DNA of 36,702 bases from Microvirga arabica (GCF_016811235.1 NZ_JAFBID010000066.1:1-36702), one strand, 5' to 3'; positions 8,826 to 17,655 are shown, numbered from the stretch's first letter. Made by a program: numbers and translations. The notes: generated by a model not told the origin, from the sequence alone.

Positions 8826-9527
8826 TCAGTGGCCTTGTTGCGCCGCCTGCACGAAGGCGCTGAACAGCCTGTTGCCAGGATTGTCCTGAGTCGCGAAGGC
8901 CTCCGGGTGCCATTGAACGCCGATGGCGAAACGCCGGGACGGGATCTCCACGGCCTCGATCACGCCATCGGGGGCTCTGGCCGCGACAACGACTGGACCG
9001 GACGCTTCGACGACCGCCTCCTGATGGCGGCTGTTCACTTCAAGGCGCACGGTGCCCACGATGCGCGACAGCATGGTGCCCGGTACGATCTCGACGGAGT
9101 GCATGGCCGTTCGGTCATCGTGAGTGAGAATATGCGGGCCGCTTTTTCGCACCTCATGCACCATGCGCCCGCCATGAAGGCAGGCGAGCATCTGCATGCC
9201 GTTGCAGATGCCGAGCACCGGCTTGTCGCGCTCAAGAAACCCCCGCATCAGTGCCTGCTCGACCTCAAGCCTCTCCGATGACGGATAGCGCGACTCGTCG
9301 CCGGCAACATACCAATCGCGAGGAAACCTGATGCGTCCGCCGACGCTGACGAAGCCGTCGAACTCCTCCACGACCGGCTCGATCATCTCCGGAATATAAG
9401 GGATGCCGAAAGGCAGGCCGCCGGCGCGCTGGACGGCGACGAAATACGCTTTCGTGGTTTCGTAGAGGGTGCCGCCGCTGCTGGTGTTCTCGTCCATGAT
9501 GACGGCGATGCGAGGTTTGGCTGACAT
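8826..9527 (-). CDS. Peptidase C26 / class-I glutamine amidotransferase-like hydrolase
   Basis: A 233-residue stand-alone class-I GATase fold like gamma-glutamyl-GABA hydrolase (PuuD) or gamma-glutamyl hydrolases. The triad is visible: Cys108 in LGICNGMQ, His207 and Glu209 in VQWHPE. Instead of the common GGxDVDPxxY segment it has SVGGRIRFPRDWY (about 61-73), so it belongs to a divergent branch and its gamma-glutamyl substrate may differ. Its ATG lies only 5 bases after the rsh stop codon, which argues for co-transcription and translational coupling with the stringent-response gene. The HAD gene follows after 21 bases. Confidence 0.87.
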   Translation of the reverse strand: MSAKPRIAVIMDENTSSGGTLYETTKAYFVAVQRAGGLPFGIPYIPEMIEPVVEEFDGFVSVGGRIRFPRDWYVAGDESRYPSSERLEVEQALMRGFLERDKPVLGICNGMQMLACLHGGRMVHEVRKSGPHILTHDDRTAMHSVEIVPGTMLSRIVGTVRLEVNSRHQEAVVEASGPVVVAARAPDGVIEAVEIPSRRFAIGVQWHPEAFATQDNPGNRLFSAFVQAAQQGH

Positions 9528-9532
9528 TGGCT

Positions 9533-11704
9533 TTATCCGGTGACGCGGTCGACGCGGCTCACCACGCGCTTGGCGCGCAACTCCGCGATGATGGCATTGA
9601 GATGCTTCAGGTCCCAGACCGTCAGGTCGATGGTCATGTCGGTGAAGTCCTGGGTGCGCCGCTTCATGGAGACGTTGTCGATATTGCCGTCATGGTCGGC
9701 GATCACCTGGGTGATCTGGGCGAGCGATCCGGGCTCGTTGATCGATTGCAGCTTGATGCGGGCTGGGAAGCGCTGGGTCGAGCCCGACTCCAGGTCCCAG
9801 CGCACGTCGATCCAGCGGTCCGGCTCGTTGTCGTAGGCCGCGAGCGAAGGCGACTGGATTGGATAGATCGTCACGCCCTCGCCGGGAGTCATGATGCCGA
9901 CGATGCGGTCTCCCGGCACGGCGCCGCCATCCGGCGCAAAGCGGATCGGCATGTCCGTGCTGAGGCCGCGGATCGGAATGCCGCTCGCATGCTCGCCGGC
10001 GCCTTTCTTTCCGGTGCCATCGGGCTGTCCGCTGCCCCTGCCGTCGCTGCCGGCGCGCCGCTCCTCGAAATAGTCCGGATAGACGGCCCGCACCACGTCG
10101 CCGGAGAACATCTCGCCGCGGCCCACCGCCGCCAGCACGTCTTCGACCGAGACACGGGCCAGCCGGGGCAGGGCGCCTTTCAGCTTCTCGTCGGAGAAGG
10201 GGCGTCCGGCACGCTCGAAGGCGCGTTCCAGGATCTGATGGCCGAGGCCGGTATATTGCCGGCGCACGGCCGCGCGGGTCGCGCGGCGGATCGAGGCGCG
10301 TGCCTTGCCGGTGACCACCAGGGATTCCCAGGCCGCCGGGGGCGTCTGCCCCTCGGCGCGCACGATTTCCACCTCGTCGCCGTTCTGCAGCTCGGTCAGG
10401 AGCGGCGACATGCGGCCGTTGATCTTGCAGCCCACCGCGGTGTTCCCGACATCGGTGTGCACCGCATAAGCGAAGTCGATGGGCGTGGCGCCGCGGGGCA
10501 GGGCGATCAGGCGGCCCTTGGGCGTGAAGCAGAAGACTTGGTCATGGAAGAGTTCGAGCTTCGTGTGCTCGAGGAACTCCTCCGGATTGTCGCCTTCCGC
10601 CAGGAGGTCGATGGTGCGCCTGAGCCACTGATAGGCGCGGCTTTCCATGGCGAGGCGCGAATTGTCGTTCACGCCCTCCTTGTAGAGGGCATGAGCCGCG
10701 ATGCCGAATTCCGCCACCTCGTCCATGTCCTCGGTGCGGATCTGAAGTTCGACGCGCTGGCTGCCGGGGCCGATCACGGTGGTGTGGATCGAGCGGTAGT
10801 CGTTCTGCTTTGGGGTCGAGATGTAGTCCTTGTACCGGCCCGGCACCATAGGCCAGCTGGTATGAACGATCCCGAGCGCCCGGTAGCACTCGTCGATGGT
10901 GCCCACGATGATCCGGAACGCGAAGATGTCGGAGAGCTGCTCGAAGGAGACGGACTTGCGCTCCATCTTGCGCCAGATGGAATAGGGCCGCTTCTGGCGT
11001 CCCGATACGACCGCCTCGATGCCTTGGGCGCGCAGCTTGGTCGTCAGCGTGCGCTCGATTTCGTCGACCAGCTTCTCGCTCTTGGCCGAAAGCTCGTGCA
11101 GGTGACGCCGGATCGCCTCGTAGGCCTCCGGGTCGAGATTCTGGAAGGACAGTTCCTCCAGCTCCTCGCGCATCTCCTGGATACCCATGCGCCCGGCGAG
11201 CGGTGCGTAGATGTCCAGGGTCTCCTCGGCGATGCGCTTGCGCTTCTCCGGCGGCATGAATTGGAGGGTGCGCATGTTGTGCAGGCGGTCGGCGAGCTTG
11301 ACCAGGAGCACGCGCACGTCGTCGGCGACGGCCAGCAGCAGCTTGCGAAAGTTTTCCCCTTGAGCGGCCCGCTTCGACACGAGGTCGAGCCGCTTGATCT
11401 TCGTGAGCCCATCCACGAGGGCACCGATCTGCGGCCCGAAGGTCTTGTTGATCTCCTCAAGCGTCGCCTGGGTGTCCTCCACCGTGTCGTGCAGGACGGC
11501 GGCCGCGATGGTCGCGTCGTCGAGCTTGAGGTCGGTGAGGATGGCCGCCACCTCGAGAGGGTGGCCGAAGAACAGGTCGCCGGATGCGCGCTTCTGCGTA
11601 CCATGAGCCATCATGGCATACACGTAAGCGCGGTTGAGAAGCGCCTCGTCGGCCGAGGGGTTGTAGCGCTTGACCCGCTCGACGAGTTCGTACTGGCGCA
11701 TCAT
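9533..11704 (-). CDS. rsh: Bifunctional (p)ppGpp synthetase/hydrolase (Rsh)
   Basis: The single RelA/SpoT homologue: makes and degrades the alarmone (p)ppGpp. It has 723 residues. The HD hydrolase domain (about 20-180) keeps His48 (GHPLEVA), His72-Asp73 (LHDTVED) and the LADRLHNMRT motif with Asp139. The synthetase domain (about 235-345) has GRYKDYISTPKQNDYRSIHT. Its RXKD form is the signature of bifunctional Rsh rather than RelA-only enzymes. A TGS domain (about 385-450) and a C-terminal ACT domain (about 645-720) follow, joined by a Gly-rich linker (near 540-570). Two ATG codons stand in tandem; AAGGAG lies 11 bases before the first. rpoZ is upstream on the same strand but separated by a terminator. 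Confidence 0.96.
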   Translation of the reverse strand: MMRQYELVERVKRYNPSADEALLNRAYVYAMMAHGTQKRASGDLFFGHPLEVAAILTDLKLDDATIAAAVLHDTVEDTQATLEEINKTFGPQIGALVDGLTKIKRLDLVSKRAAQGENFRKLLLAVADDVRVLLVKLADRLHNMRTLQFMPPEKRKRIAEETLDIYAPLAGRMGIQEMREELEELSFQNLDPEAYEAIRRHLHELSAKSEKLVDEIERTLTTKLRAQGIEAVVSGRQKRPYSIWRKMERKSVSFEQLSDIFAFRIIVGTIDECYRALGIVHTSWPMVPGRYKDYISTPKQNDYRSIHTTVIGPGSQRVELQIRTEDMDEVAEFGIAAHALYKEGVNDNSRLAMESRAYQWLRRTIDLLAEGDNPEEFLEHTKLELFHDQVFCFTPKGRLIALPRGATPIDFAYAVHTDVGNTAVGCKINGRMSPLLTELQNGDEVEIVRAEGQTPPAAWESLVVTGKARASIRRATRAAVRRQYTGLGHQILERAFERAGRPFSDEKLKGALPRLARVSVEDVLAAVGRGEMFSGDVVRAVYPDYFEERRAGSDGRGSGQPDGTGKKGAGEHASGIPIRGLSTDMPIRFAPDGGAVPGDRIVGIMTPGEGVTIYPIQSPSLAAYDNEPDRWIDVRWDLESGSTQRFPARIKLQSINEPGSLAQITQVIADHDGNIDNVSMKRRTQDFTDMTIDLTVWDLKHLNAIIAELRAKRVVSRVDRVTG

Positions 11705-11843
11705 GCGGCCGACATCTCCTTTGGGCCTGTTCGATCTGGCTTAAAATCAGGAAGCCATTGAAGATATTGTACAACGTCTTCCGACCGCAAGCTGAATAGC
11801 TTGCCGCAGGGCGGGCTTGCCCGGCCGTGGTTAAGGCATCCAA

Positions 11844-11873
11844 CAAAAAAGCCCGGCATGGGGCCGGGCTTTC
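11844..11873 (-). terminator. Rho-independent terminator of rpoZ
   Basis: Read on the minus strand, GCCCGGC / GCCGGGC form a 7-bp stem with loop CCCAT, followed by six T. It lies 21 bases beyond the rpoZ stop, between rpoZ and rsh, so rsh probably also has its own promoter in 11705-11843. Confidence 0.88.
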
Positions 11874-11893
11874 CGAAAAAGGCTTGAGAGCGC

Positions 11894-12301
11894 TTATTCG
11901 CGATCGTCGTCGTCCGCGCTGCTGCTCGGAGGCACGAGGCCTTCCAGGCCGCGAAGCAGGTCTTCCTCGCTCATGCGGTCGAACTGCACGTCGGCGTCGT
12001 TGTCGCCACCCGTGGACGGGGCTGCGGCGGTGTTGCTGAGCATCGGAACGGCCTCGGCCTCCGGCTCGTCCACCTCGACATACTTCTGCATGGAGTGGAT
12101 GAGCTGCTCCTTCAGGTCGTCCGGAGCGATGGTCTCGTCCGCGATCTCACGCAGGGCCACGACCGGGTTCTTGTCGCGGTCGCGGTCGATCGTCAGCGGC
12201 GAGCCCGACGAGATGAGGCGGGCCCGGTGGCTGGCCAGCAGCACGAGCTCAAACCGGTTGTCGACCTTGTCGATGCAGTCTTCGACGGTCACGCGAGCCA
12301 T
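11894..12301 (-). CDS. rpoZ: RNA polymerase omega subunit
   Basis: Small subunit that helps assemble and stabilise RNA polymerase and, in proteobacteria, forms part of a ppGpp site. It has 135 residues. The conserved core is the N-terminal 60 residues: MARVTVEDC, then DNRFELVLLASHRARL and KNPVVALREIADE. The C-terminal half, long and acidic (ends SSADDDDRE), is typical of Rhizobiales omega. AAGGAG upstream of ATG is a strong ribosome binding site. The pairing with rsh on the same strand is widespread and fits the shared ppGpp theme. It is divergent from fabD. Confidence 0.96.
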   Translation of the reverse strand: MARVTVEDCIDKVDNRFELVLLASHRARLISSGSPLTIDRDRDKNPVVALREIADETIAPDDLKEQLIHSMQKYVEVDEPEAEAVPMLSNTAAAPSTGGDNDADVQFDRMSEEDLLRGLEGLVPPSSSADDDDRE

Positions 12302-12714
12302 GCGGGGCTCCTTCTTGAGTCATGAGAATATCGGAAGAGGGAGCGGATACACCGGTTGGTCAGATAAAACAAGAGGATGCGTTCTGCGGCAGGGGTTTAT
12401 GCCCAAGCCCAGGGCAGGTGCGAGGGCGCACGGCAAAGGTAATCCGGACTGGGTAGAATTTCCCAAGGTAAAGCTTGAGGAGGTTGTTCTTGGAAGCCCT
12501 GAGATCCGTTCTGCAAAGTCTGGGTCATGCCATGGGCGCTGTCCTGAGGCATCTGAGCCTGCAACAACCTCCCGTGAACCGGCAGATGCTGCGGGGGTGG
12601 CGCCGGCTCATCTGATCACAGGTCAAGTGCGGGGCAGCGCGCGCCTCGCCTTGACTCCTTGCCTTCCGGGTGCGAGTCCCGCGCGGATTCGTTGAACTGA
12701 GGGTTCCACTCCTG
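12302..12714. other. 413-base divergent intergenic region, rpoZ/fabD
   Basis: I find no convincing gene here. The region must hold promoters for rpoZ (minus) and fabD (plus). One plus-strand candidate is TTGACT at 12651-12656, though no good -10 follows at proper distance. There is a 10-bp inverted repeat, GGAGGTTGTT at 12479-12488 and AACAACCTCC at 12563-12572, with a smaller ATGCC/GGCAT pair nested inside (12527-12531 and 12548-12552), so a structured leader or small RNA is possible. A T-loop-like CGGG-TGCGAGT-CCCG at 12667-12681 is not part of a tRNA. Confidence 0.4.
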
Positions 12715-13662
12715 ATGACGCGCGCATTCATTTTTCCCGGACAGGGGAGCCAGACGGTTGGAATGGGCAAGGCCCTGGCCGAGGCCTTCCCGCAAGCCAA
12801 GGCTGTCTTCGACGAGGTGGATGAGGCCCTGTCCCAGAAGCTCTCCACCCTCATGTGGGAAGGTCCCGCGGAGGAGCTGACCCTCACGGCAAACACCCAG
12901 CCGGCCCTGATGGCGGTGAGCCTTGCGGCAATCCGCGTTCTGGAGGCCGAGGCGGGTCTCGATCTAAAGCAGCATGCCGCCTATGTGGCCGGTCATTCGC
13001 TGGGCGAATATTCGGCGCTGGCTGCCGCTGGCAGCCTGTCCATTTCCGATACGGCCCGGCTTCTCAGGATCCGCGGCAACGCCATGCAGAACGCCGTTCC
13101 CGTGGGTCAGGGCGCCATGGCGGCGCTTCTGGGCCTTGAATATGACGCCGCCCTCGAGGTCGCCCGCGAGGCGGCTCAAGGCGAGGTCTGCGATGCGGCC
13201 AACGATAATGGCGGCGCCCAGGTGGTGGTGTCGGGCCATAAGAGCGCCGTCGAGCGGGCCGTAGCCATCGCCCAGACCAAGGGCGCCAAGCGCGCCGTGA
13301 TGCTGGCCGTGTCCGCGCCCTTCCATTGCGCCCTCATGCAGCCGGCAGCCGACGCCATGCGCGAGGCTCTGGACCGCGTGACCGTGAACGCTCCGGCTGT
13401 TCCGGTCGTGGCCAATGTGGAGGCCGCCCCCATCACCGACCCGTCGGCGATCCGCGATGCCCTGGTCCGCCAGGTCACCGGCACCGTACGCTGGCGCGAG
13501 AGCGTCGCCTATATAGCCTCCCAGGGCGTCGATTCCTTCTATGAGGTTGGTTCCGGCAAAGTGCTGACCGGCCTCGTGAAGCGCATCGCGGCGGGCGCTT
13601 CGTCTGCCGCCATCGGCGGACCTGATGATATTGCCGCCTTCAAGGCGTCCCTGAACGGATAA
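12715..13662 (+). CDS. fabD: Malonyl-CoA:ACP transacylase
   Basis: Loads malonyl groups from CoA onto acyl carrier protein for fatty-acid elongation. The 315-residue protein begins FIFPGQGSQTVGMG, has nucleophile Ser95 in AGHSLGEYS, and the second catalytic His204 in SAPFHCALM. Arg120 in the LLRIRGNAMQ block is the expected malonate carboxylate ligand. I chose ATG 12715, since the fold starts at once; an in-frame GTG at 12670 would add 15 residues with no family match. fabG follows after 14 bases, so the pair is an operon. Confidence 0.96.
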   Translation: MTRAFIFPGQGSQTVGMGKALAEAFPQAKAVFDEVDEALSQKLSTLMWEGPAEELTLTANTQPALMAVSLAAIRVLEAEAGLDLKQHAAYVAGHSLGEYSALAAAGSLSISDTARLLRIRGNAMQNAVPVGQGAMAALLGLEYDAALEVAREAAQGEVCDAANDNGGAQVVVSGHKSAVERAVAIAQTKGAKRAVMLAVSAPFHCALMQPAADAMREALDRVTVNAPAVPVVANVEAAPITDPSAIRDALVRQVTGTVRWRESVAYIASQGVDSFYEVGSGKVLTGLVKRIAAGASSAAIGGPDDIAAFKASLNG

Positions 13663-13676
13663 GAGGAAACCCCGCC

Positions 13677-14414
13677 ATGTTCGATCTCACCGGCCGCAAG
13701 GCTCTCGTCACCGGCGCCACGGGCGGCATTGGCGGCGCCATCGCCCGCGCCCTCCATGCGCAGGGCGCGACCGTCACTCTCTCCGGCACCCGTCGGGCCG
13801 CTTTGGACGAACTTGCCTCCTCCCTGGGCGAGCGCGTCCATGTGGTCGAGGCCAACCTGTCCGACAAGGACTCGGTCGAGGCTCTCGTTCCGGCCGCCGA
13901 GGCCGCCATGGAAGGGCTCGACATCCTGGTCAACAACGCCGGCGTGACCAAGGACAACCTGTTCATGCGCATGAAGGACGAGGAATGGGACACGGTGATC
14001 GCCGTGAACCTGACGGCCTCATTCCGCCTGTCCCGGGCGGCCGTGAAGAACATGATGCGTCGCCGCTACGGCCGCATCGTCAATATCGGCTCCGTGGTGG
14101 GCTCCACCGGCAATCCCGGCCAGGGCAATTACGCCGCCTCCAAGGCCGGCCTGATCGGCATGACCAAGGCGTTGGCCGCCGAGGTGGCCAGCCGCAACAT
14201 CACGGTGAACTGCGTCGCTCCGGGCTTCATCGAGTCGCCCATGACCGACGTTCTCAGCGATAAGCAGCGTGAGGGAATCCTGGGCACGATCCCCATGGGA
14301 CGCCTGGGCCAGGGCGATGAAATCGCTTCTTCCGTGGTTTATCTTGCATCCACCGAGGCCGCCTACGTGACGGGCCAGACCCTGCACGTGAATGGCGGAA
14401 TGGCCATGTTCTAA
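13677..14414 (+). CDS. fabG: 3-oxoacyl-ACP reductase
   Basis: NADPH-dependent reduction of 3-ketoacyl-ACP in fatty-acid synthesis. A 245-residue short-chain dehydrogenase with cofactor motif TGATGGIGGAI (12-22), the NNAGV motif (86-90), and catalytic Ser139, Tyr152 and Lys156 (IGSVVGS / NYAASKAG). The C-terminal TGQTLHVNGGMAMF is characteristic of FabG. GAGGAAA gives a good ribosome binding site. It is followed by a 234-base gap before acpP, suggesting a separate acpP promoter. Confidence 0.97.
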   Translation: MFDLTGRKALVTGATGGIGGAIARALHAQGATVTLSGTRRAALDELASSLGERVHVVEANLSDKDSVEALVPAAEAAMEGLDILVNNAGVTKDNLFMRMKDEEWDTVIAVNLTASFRLSRAAVKNMMRRRYGRIVNIGSVVGSTGNPGQGNYAASKAGLIGMTKALAAEVASRNITVNCVAPGFIESPMTDVLSDKQREGILGTIPMGRLGQGDEIASSVVYLASTEAAYVTGQTLHVNGGMAMF

Positions 14415-14648
14415 AGGAACTTATGGCCGTTTCAGGAATCTGTTTGCAGGTGCCGTTCGCCTCTCGCCAGACCGGATAAGCTTGTGTTAAGCATGATCCC
14501 GATCAGGTCAAAGGGGTTGACCGGCGCTTAAAAATGCGGCTTTGCACGGCGCAGGGTAGCCGTTTCAGCGTTGTCAGCTGAGCAGCTGATCTATTTTGAT
14601 TTCTTGAATCCGCCCAATCCTGAGGCGGCAGCCACTGAGGAAAAAACG

Positions 14649-14885
14649 ATGAGTGACGTCGCTGATCGCGTGAAGAAGATTGTTGTCGAGCACCTCGGCG
14701 TCGAAGCCGACAAGGTGGTCGAGAACGCGAACTTCATCGACGACCTGGGCGCCGACAGCCTGGATACGGTCGAGCTGGTGATGGCGTTCGAGGAAGAGTT
14801 CAACGTCGAGATCCCGGACGACGCGGCTGAGACCATCGTGACGGTCGGCGACGCTGTCCGCTTCCTCGAGAAGAACGCAGCCTAA
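14649..14885 (+). CDS. acpP: Acyl carrier protein
   Basis: Carries growing acyl chains on a 4'-phosphopantetheine arm attached to Ser37 in the DSLD motif (GADSLDTVEL). It is 78 residues, acidic and all-helical, the standard housekeeping form. The ATG at 14649 is preceded by GAGGAAAAAACG, an ideal ribosome binding site; an open frame further upstream is not conserved. A terminator hairpin directly after the stop separates it from fabF, and a 234-base leader precedes it. Both features fit the need for far more ACP than enzyme. Confidence 0.97.
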   Translation: MSDVADRVKKIVVEHLGVEADKVVENANFIDDLGADSLDTVELVMAFEEEFNVEIPDDAAETIVTVGDAVRFLEKNAA

Positions 14886-14893
14886 AGGCTTAA

Positions 14894-14929
14894 GGGGCGT
14901 CGGGTGATTCATCCGACGCCCTAATTTTA
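14894..14929 (+). terminator. Terminator/attenuator between acpP and fabF
   Basis: A 9-bp stem, GGGCGTCGG at 14895-14903 and CCGACGCCC at 14913-14921, with a 9-base loop, is followed by the T-rich TAATTTTAT. It lies 9 bases after the acpP stop and about 30 before the fabF start, so partial read-through would reduce fabF expression relative to acpP. Confidence 0.8.
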
Positions 14930-14951
14930 TCAATTGATAAGGCAGGAATTC

Positions 14952-16214
14952 ATGCGCCGGGTAGTTGTTACAGGTCTTGGCATGGTCACTCCGCTGGGCA
15001 GCGGGGTCGATGCTACTTGGTCGCGCCTCGTCGAGGGGCAGAGCGGCGCCGGCAAGATCACGGATTTTCAGGTCGACGACCTGGCCTGCCAGATCGCCTG
15101 CCAGATCCCGCGCGGCGACGGCACCAACGGCACCTTCAACGCCGACGAGTGGATGGAGCCCAAGGAGCAGCGCAAGGTCGACCCCTTCATCGTCTATGCG
15201 ATGGCCGCCTCCACCCAGGCTCTCCGCGACTCCGGCTGGCAGCCGAAGACCTATGAGGAGCAGTGCGCCACGGGTGTGCTGATCGGCTCCGGCATCGGCG
15301 GCATCGGCGGCATCTATGAGGCGTCCGCCACCCTGATCGAGCGCGGCCCGCGCCGCATCTCGCCCTTCTTCATTCCCGGTCGCCTGATCAATCTCGCCGG
15401 CGGATACGTGTCCATCGAGCACGGCCTGAAGGGTCCGAACCACGCGGTGGTGACGGCTTGCTCCACCGGCTCGCATGCCATCGGCGACGCAGCCCGCCTG
15501 ATCGCGTTCGGCGATGCGGATGTGATGGTGGCCGGCGGCACGGAATCCCCGGTCAACCGCCTTTCCATCGCAGGCTTTGCCGCCTGCCGGGCCCTCTCCA
15601 CGGGCTATAACGACACACCCGAGAAGGCTTCGCGCCCCTACGACAAGGACCGTGACGGCTTCGTCATGGGCGAGGGCGCCGGCGTGGTAGTGCTGGAAGA
15701 GTACGAGCACGCCAAGGCCCGCGGCGCCAAAATCTATGCCGAGGTGATCGGCTACGGCCTGTCGGGCGATGCCTACCACATCACCTCGCCGTCCGAGGAC
15801 GGCGACGGCGCCTACCGCTGCATGGCCGCCGCCCTCAAGCGCGCCGCCATCGACGTGTCCGAGATCGACTACGTCAACGCCCACGGCACCTCGACGCCCC
15901 TCGGCGACGAGCTGGAGCTGAAGGCGGTCGAGCGGATCATGGGCAATGCCGCCGGCAAGCTGTCCATGTCGTCCACCAAGTCGGCCATCGGCCACCTGCT
16001 CGGCGCCGCCGGCGCTGTCGAGGCGATCTTCTCGATCCTGGCCATCCGCGACGGCATCGTTCCGCCCACAATCAACCTCGACAATCCGTCCGTGGAGACG
16101 GCCATCGACCTCGTGCCCAAGCAGGCCAAGCGCAAAGAGGTCAACGTGGCCCTGTCGAACTCCTTCGGGTTCGGTGGAACTAACGCTTCGCTCATTCTTC
16201 GTCGCGTATCATAA
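14952..16214 (+). CDS. fabF: 3-oxoacyl-ACP synthase II
   Basis: Condensing enzyme (KAS II) that elongates acyl-ACP with malonyl-ACP. The 420-residue protein has active-site Cys170 (VVTACSTGSHA), His310 (YVNAHGTSTPLGD) and His347 (SAIGHLLGAAG), with Lys342 nearby. The C-terminal SNSFGFGGTNASL is typical of the family. I chose ATG 14952 with AAGGCAGG upstream; an in-frame ATT/ATG-region extension from 14934 (MIRQEF) is unlikely. It may be expressed by read-through past the acpP terminator. Confidence 0.97.
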   Translation: MRRVVVTGLGMVTPLGSGVDATWSRLVEGQSGAGKITDFQVDDLACQIACQIPRGDGTNGTFNADEWMEPKEQRKVDPFIVYAMAASTQALRDSGWQPKTYEEQCATGVLIGSGIGGIGGIYEASATLIERGPRRISPFFIPGRLINLAGGYVSIEHGLKGPNHAVVTACSTGSHAIGDAARLIAFGDADVMVAGGTESPVNRLSIAGFAACRALSTGYNDTPEKASRPYDKDRDGFVMGEGAGVVVLEEYEHAKARGAKIYAEVIGYGLSGDAYHITSPSEDGDGAYRCMAAALKRAAIDVSEIDYVNAHGTSTPLGDELELKAVERIMGNAAGKLSMSSTKSAIGHLLGAAGAVEAIFSILAIRDGIVPPTINLDNPSVETAIDLVPKQAKRKEVNVALSNSFGFGGTNASLILRRVS

Positions 16215-16308
16215 GACTGCGGGAGCCTCTTACGGCTTTTCGCCATAATCCCTGCTAGGGTGTCGGCGGACCGGCAGGACCGCCGGCCGATACCAGAAAA
16301 GCGGCGTG

Positions 16309-17655
16309 ATGTTCGGACGAAAGAAAAAGATCCTTCTTGCTCCCGTGGACGACTCCGACAACGGATCGTCACAGCCCCGCCTGTCGCCCCGATCCCCGAG
16401 CGAAGCCATCAAACCCTCGATGGCTCCCCCGCCGCCGCCCAAGCTCCGCCGCCGCCGCAGGGGCATGCTGTCCCTGCTCAGCGGATTGCTGACCCTGCTG
16501 GTCGCTGTGGCGATTGCCGGCATCTTCGGCTTTTCCATGCTGCAGCAGGAGGTGACCGCCGACGGGCCGCTGCAGAGCGACAAGGTCGTGGTGATCCCCC
16601 GCAATACCGGCACCGGCGAGATCGCCCAGATCCTCAAGCAGGAAGGCGTGATCGAGCAGCCCCTGCTGTTCCAGGCCTATGCTTACATGAACCGCCAGCG
16701 CGGGCAGCTCAAGGCCGGCGAGTTCCAGTTCAAAGCCGGCACGAGCGTCGAGGAGGCCATCGACACCCTGATCCAGGGCCGGGCGATCCTGCACACCGTC
16801 TCGGTTCCGGAGGGACTCACCAGTGAGCAGGTTCTGGCTCGTCTCTACGAGCACGAGATCCTCACCGGCGACGTGACCGAGACGCCCCGCGAAGGCTCGC
16901 TTCTGCCCGATACCTACAAGTTCGAGCGCGGCACCACGCGCCAGCAGATCATCAACACCATGCAGGCGGCTCAGCGGCAGGCGATCGAGCAGATCTGGCA
17001 GCGCCGCTCGCCCGAACTGCCGATCAAGTCGCCGCAGGAGCTCGTGATCCTCGCCTCCATCGTGGAGAAAGAGACCGGCCGGGCCGACGAGCGCACGCGG
17101 GTGGCCGGCGTCTTCATCAACCGCCTCATGAAGCGCATGAGGCTCCAGTCCGACCCTACCATCGTCTACGGGCTCGTGGGCGGAAAGGGTACGCTCGGCC
17201 GCGGCATCCTGCGCAGCGAGATCGAGGCGGCCACGCCCTACAACACCTATGTGATCGAAGGACTGCCTCCCGGTCCCATCGCCAATCCAGGGCGGGCGGC
17301 GCTCGAGGCGGTGGCCAACCCGTCCCGCACGAAGGATCTGTACTTCGTGGCCGACGGCTCCGGCGGCCATGCCTTCGCCGAAACCTATGAGCAGCACCAG
17401 CGCAACGTGGCCCGCTGGCGGCAGATCGAAAAGAGCCGTCCGGCGCCTGAGACGAACGATGTGGACCGCGTGGCACCCGAAGGCGAACAAACCAGCGTGA
17501 CACCCGGCCTGCGCGGCGCCGCGAATGCTCAGCCGGCCGGCGGGCGTCCCGGACGGGGCTTCGATGCCAGCGAGGGAACCGAAAAGGATCCACTCAAGAA
17601 CAAGAGCTTCGACCTGACCAAACCGAAGAACGTCCCGGCTCTTCAACAGCCGTGA
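16309..17655 (+). CDS. mltG: Endolytic murein transglycosylase MltG
   Basis: Inner-membrane enzyme that cleaves nascent glycan strands and so sets their length. About 448 residues: a cytoplasmic N-terminus with a Pro tract and a basic stretch (about 41-52), one transmembrane helix (about 54-79), a LysM-like region (about 90-160), and the YceG catalytic domain. Catalytic Glu254 lies in LASIVEKETG, followed by VFINRLMKRMRLQSDPT and the TPYNTY / LPPGPIANPG motifs. After about residue 385 comes an unconserved polar tail. A GTG three bases before the ATG is an alternative start. The fabF-mltG-yicC-gmk order is typical of Rhizobiales. Confidence 0.95.
   Translation: MFGRKKKILLAPVDDSDNGSSQPRLSPRSPSEAIKPSMAPPPPPKLRRRRRGMLSLLSGLLTLLVAVAIAGIFGFSMLQQEVTADGPLQSDKVVVIPRNTGTGEIAQILKQEGVIEQPLLFQAYAYMNRQRGQLKAGEFQFKAGTSVEEAIDTLIQGRAILHTVSVPEGLTSEQVLARLYEHEILTGDVTETPREGSLLPDTYKFERGTTRQQIINTMQAAQRQAIEQIWQRRSPELPIKSPQELVILASIVEKETGRADERTRVAGVFINRLMKRMRLQSDPTIVYGLVGGKGTLGRGILRSEIEAATPYNTYVIEGLPPGPIANPGRAALEAVANPSRTKDLYFVADGSGGHAFAETYEQHQRNVARWRQIEKSRPAPETNDVDRVAPEGEQTSVTPGLRGAANAQPAGGRPGRGFDASEGTEKDPLKNKSFDLTKPKNVPALQQP

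Noticed and set aside
9527..11761. A 744-codon open frame on the plus strand opposite rsh
   Set aside because: It mirrors the GC-rich third-position pattern of rsh, has no family motifs, and the minus-strand product has every Rsh domain. It is an antisense shadow.
12667..12681. CGGG-TGCGAGT-CCCG, resembling a tRNA or tmRNA T-arm
   Set aside because: The second loop base is not T, and no matching acceptor, anticodon arm or CCA lies nearby, so it is not a tRNA or tmRNA piece.
14574..15995. A 473-codon minus-strand open frame across acpP and fabF
   Set aside because: It covers two unmistakable plus-strand genes and the terminator between them, and has no recognisable domain.
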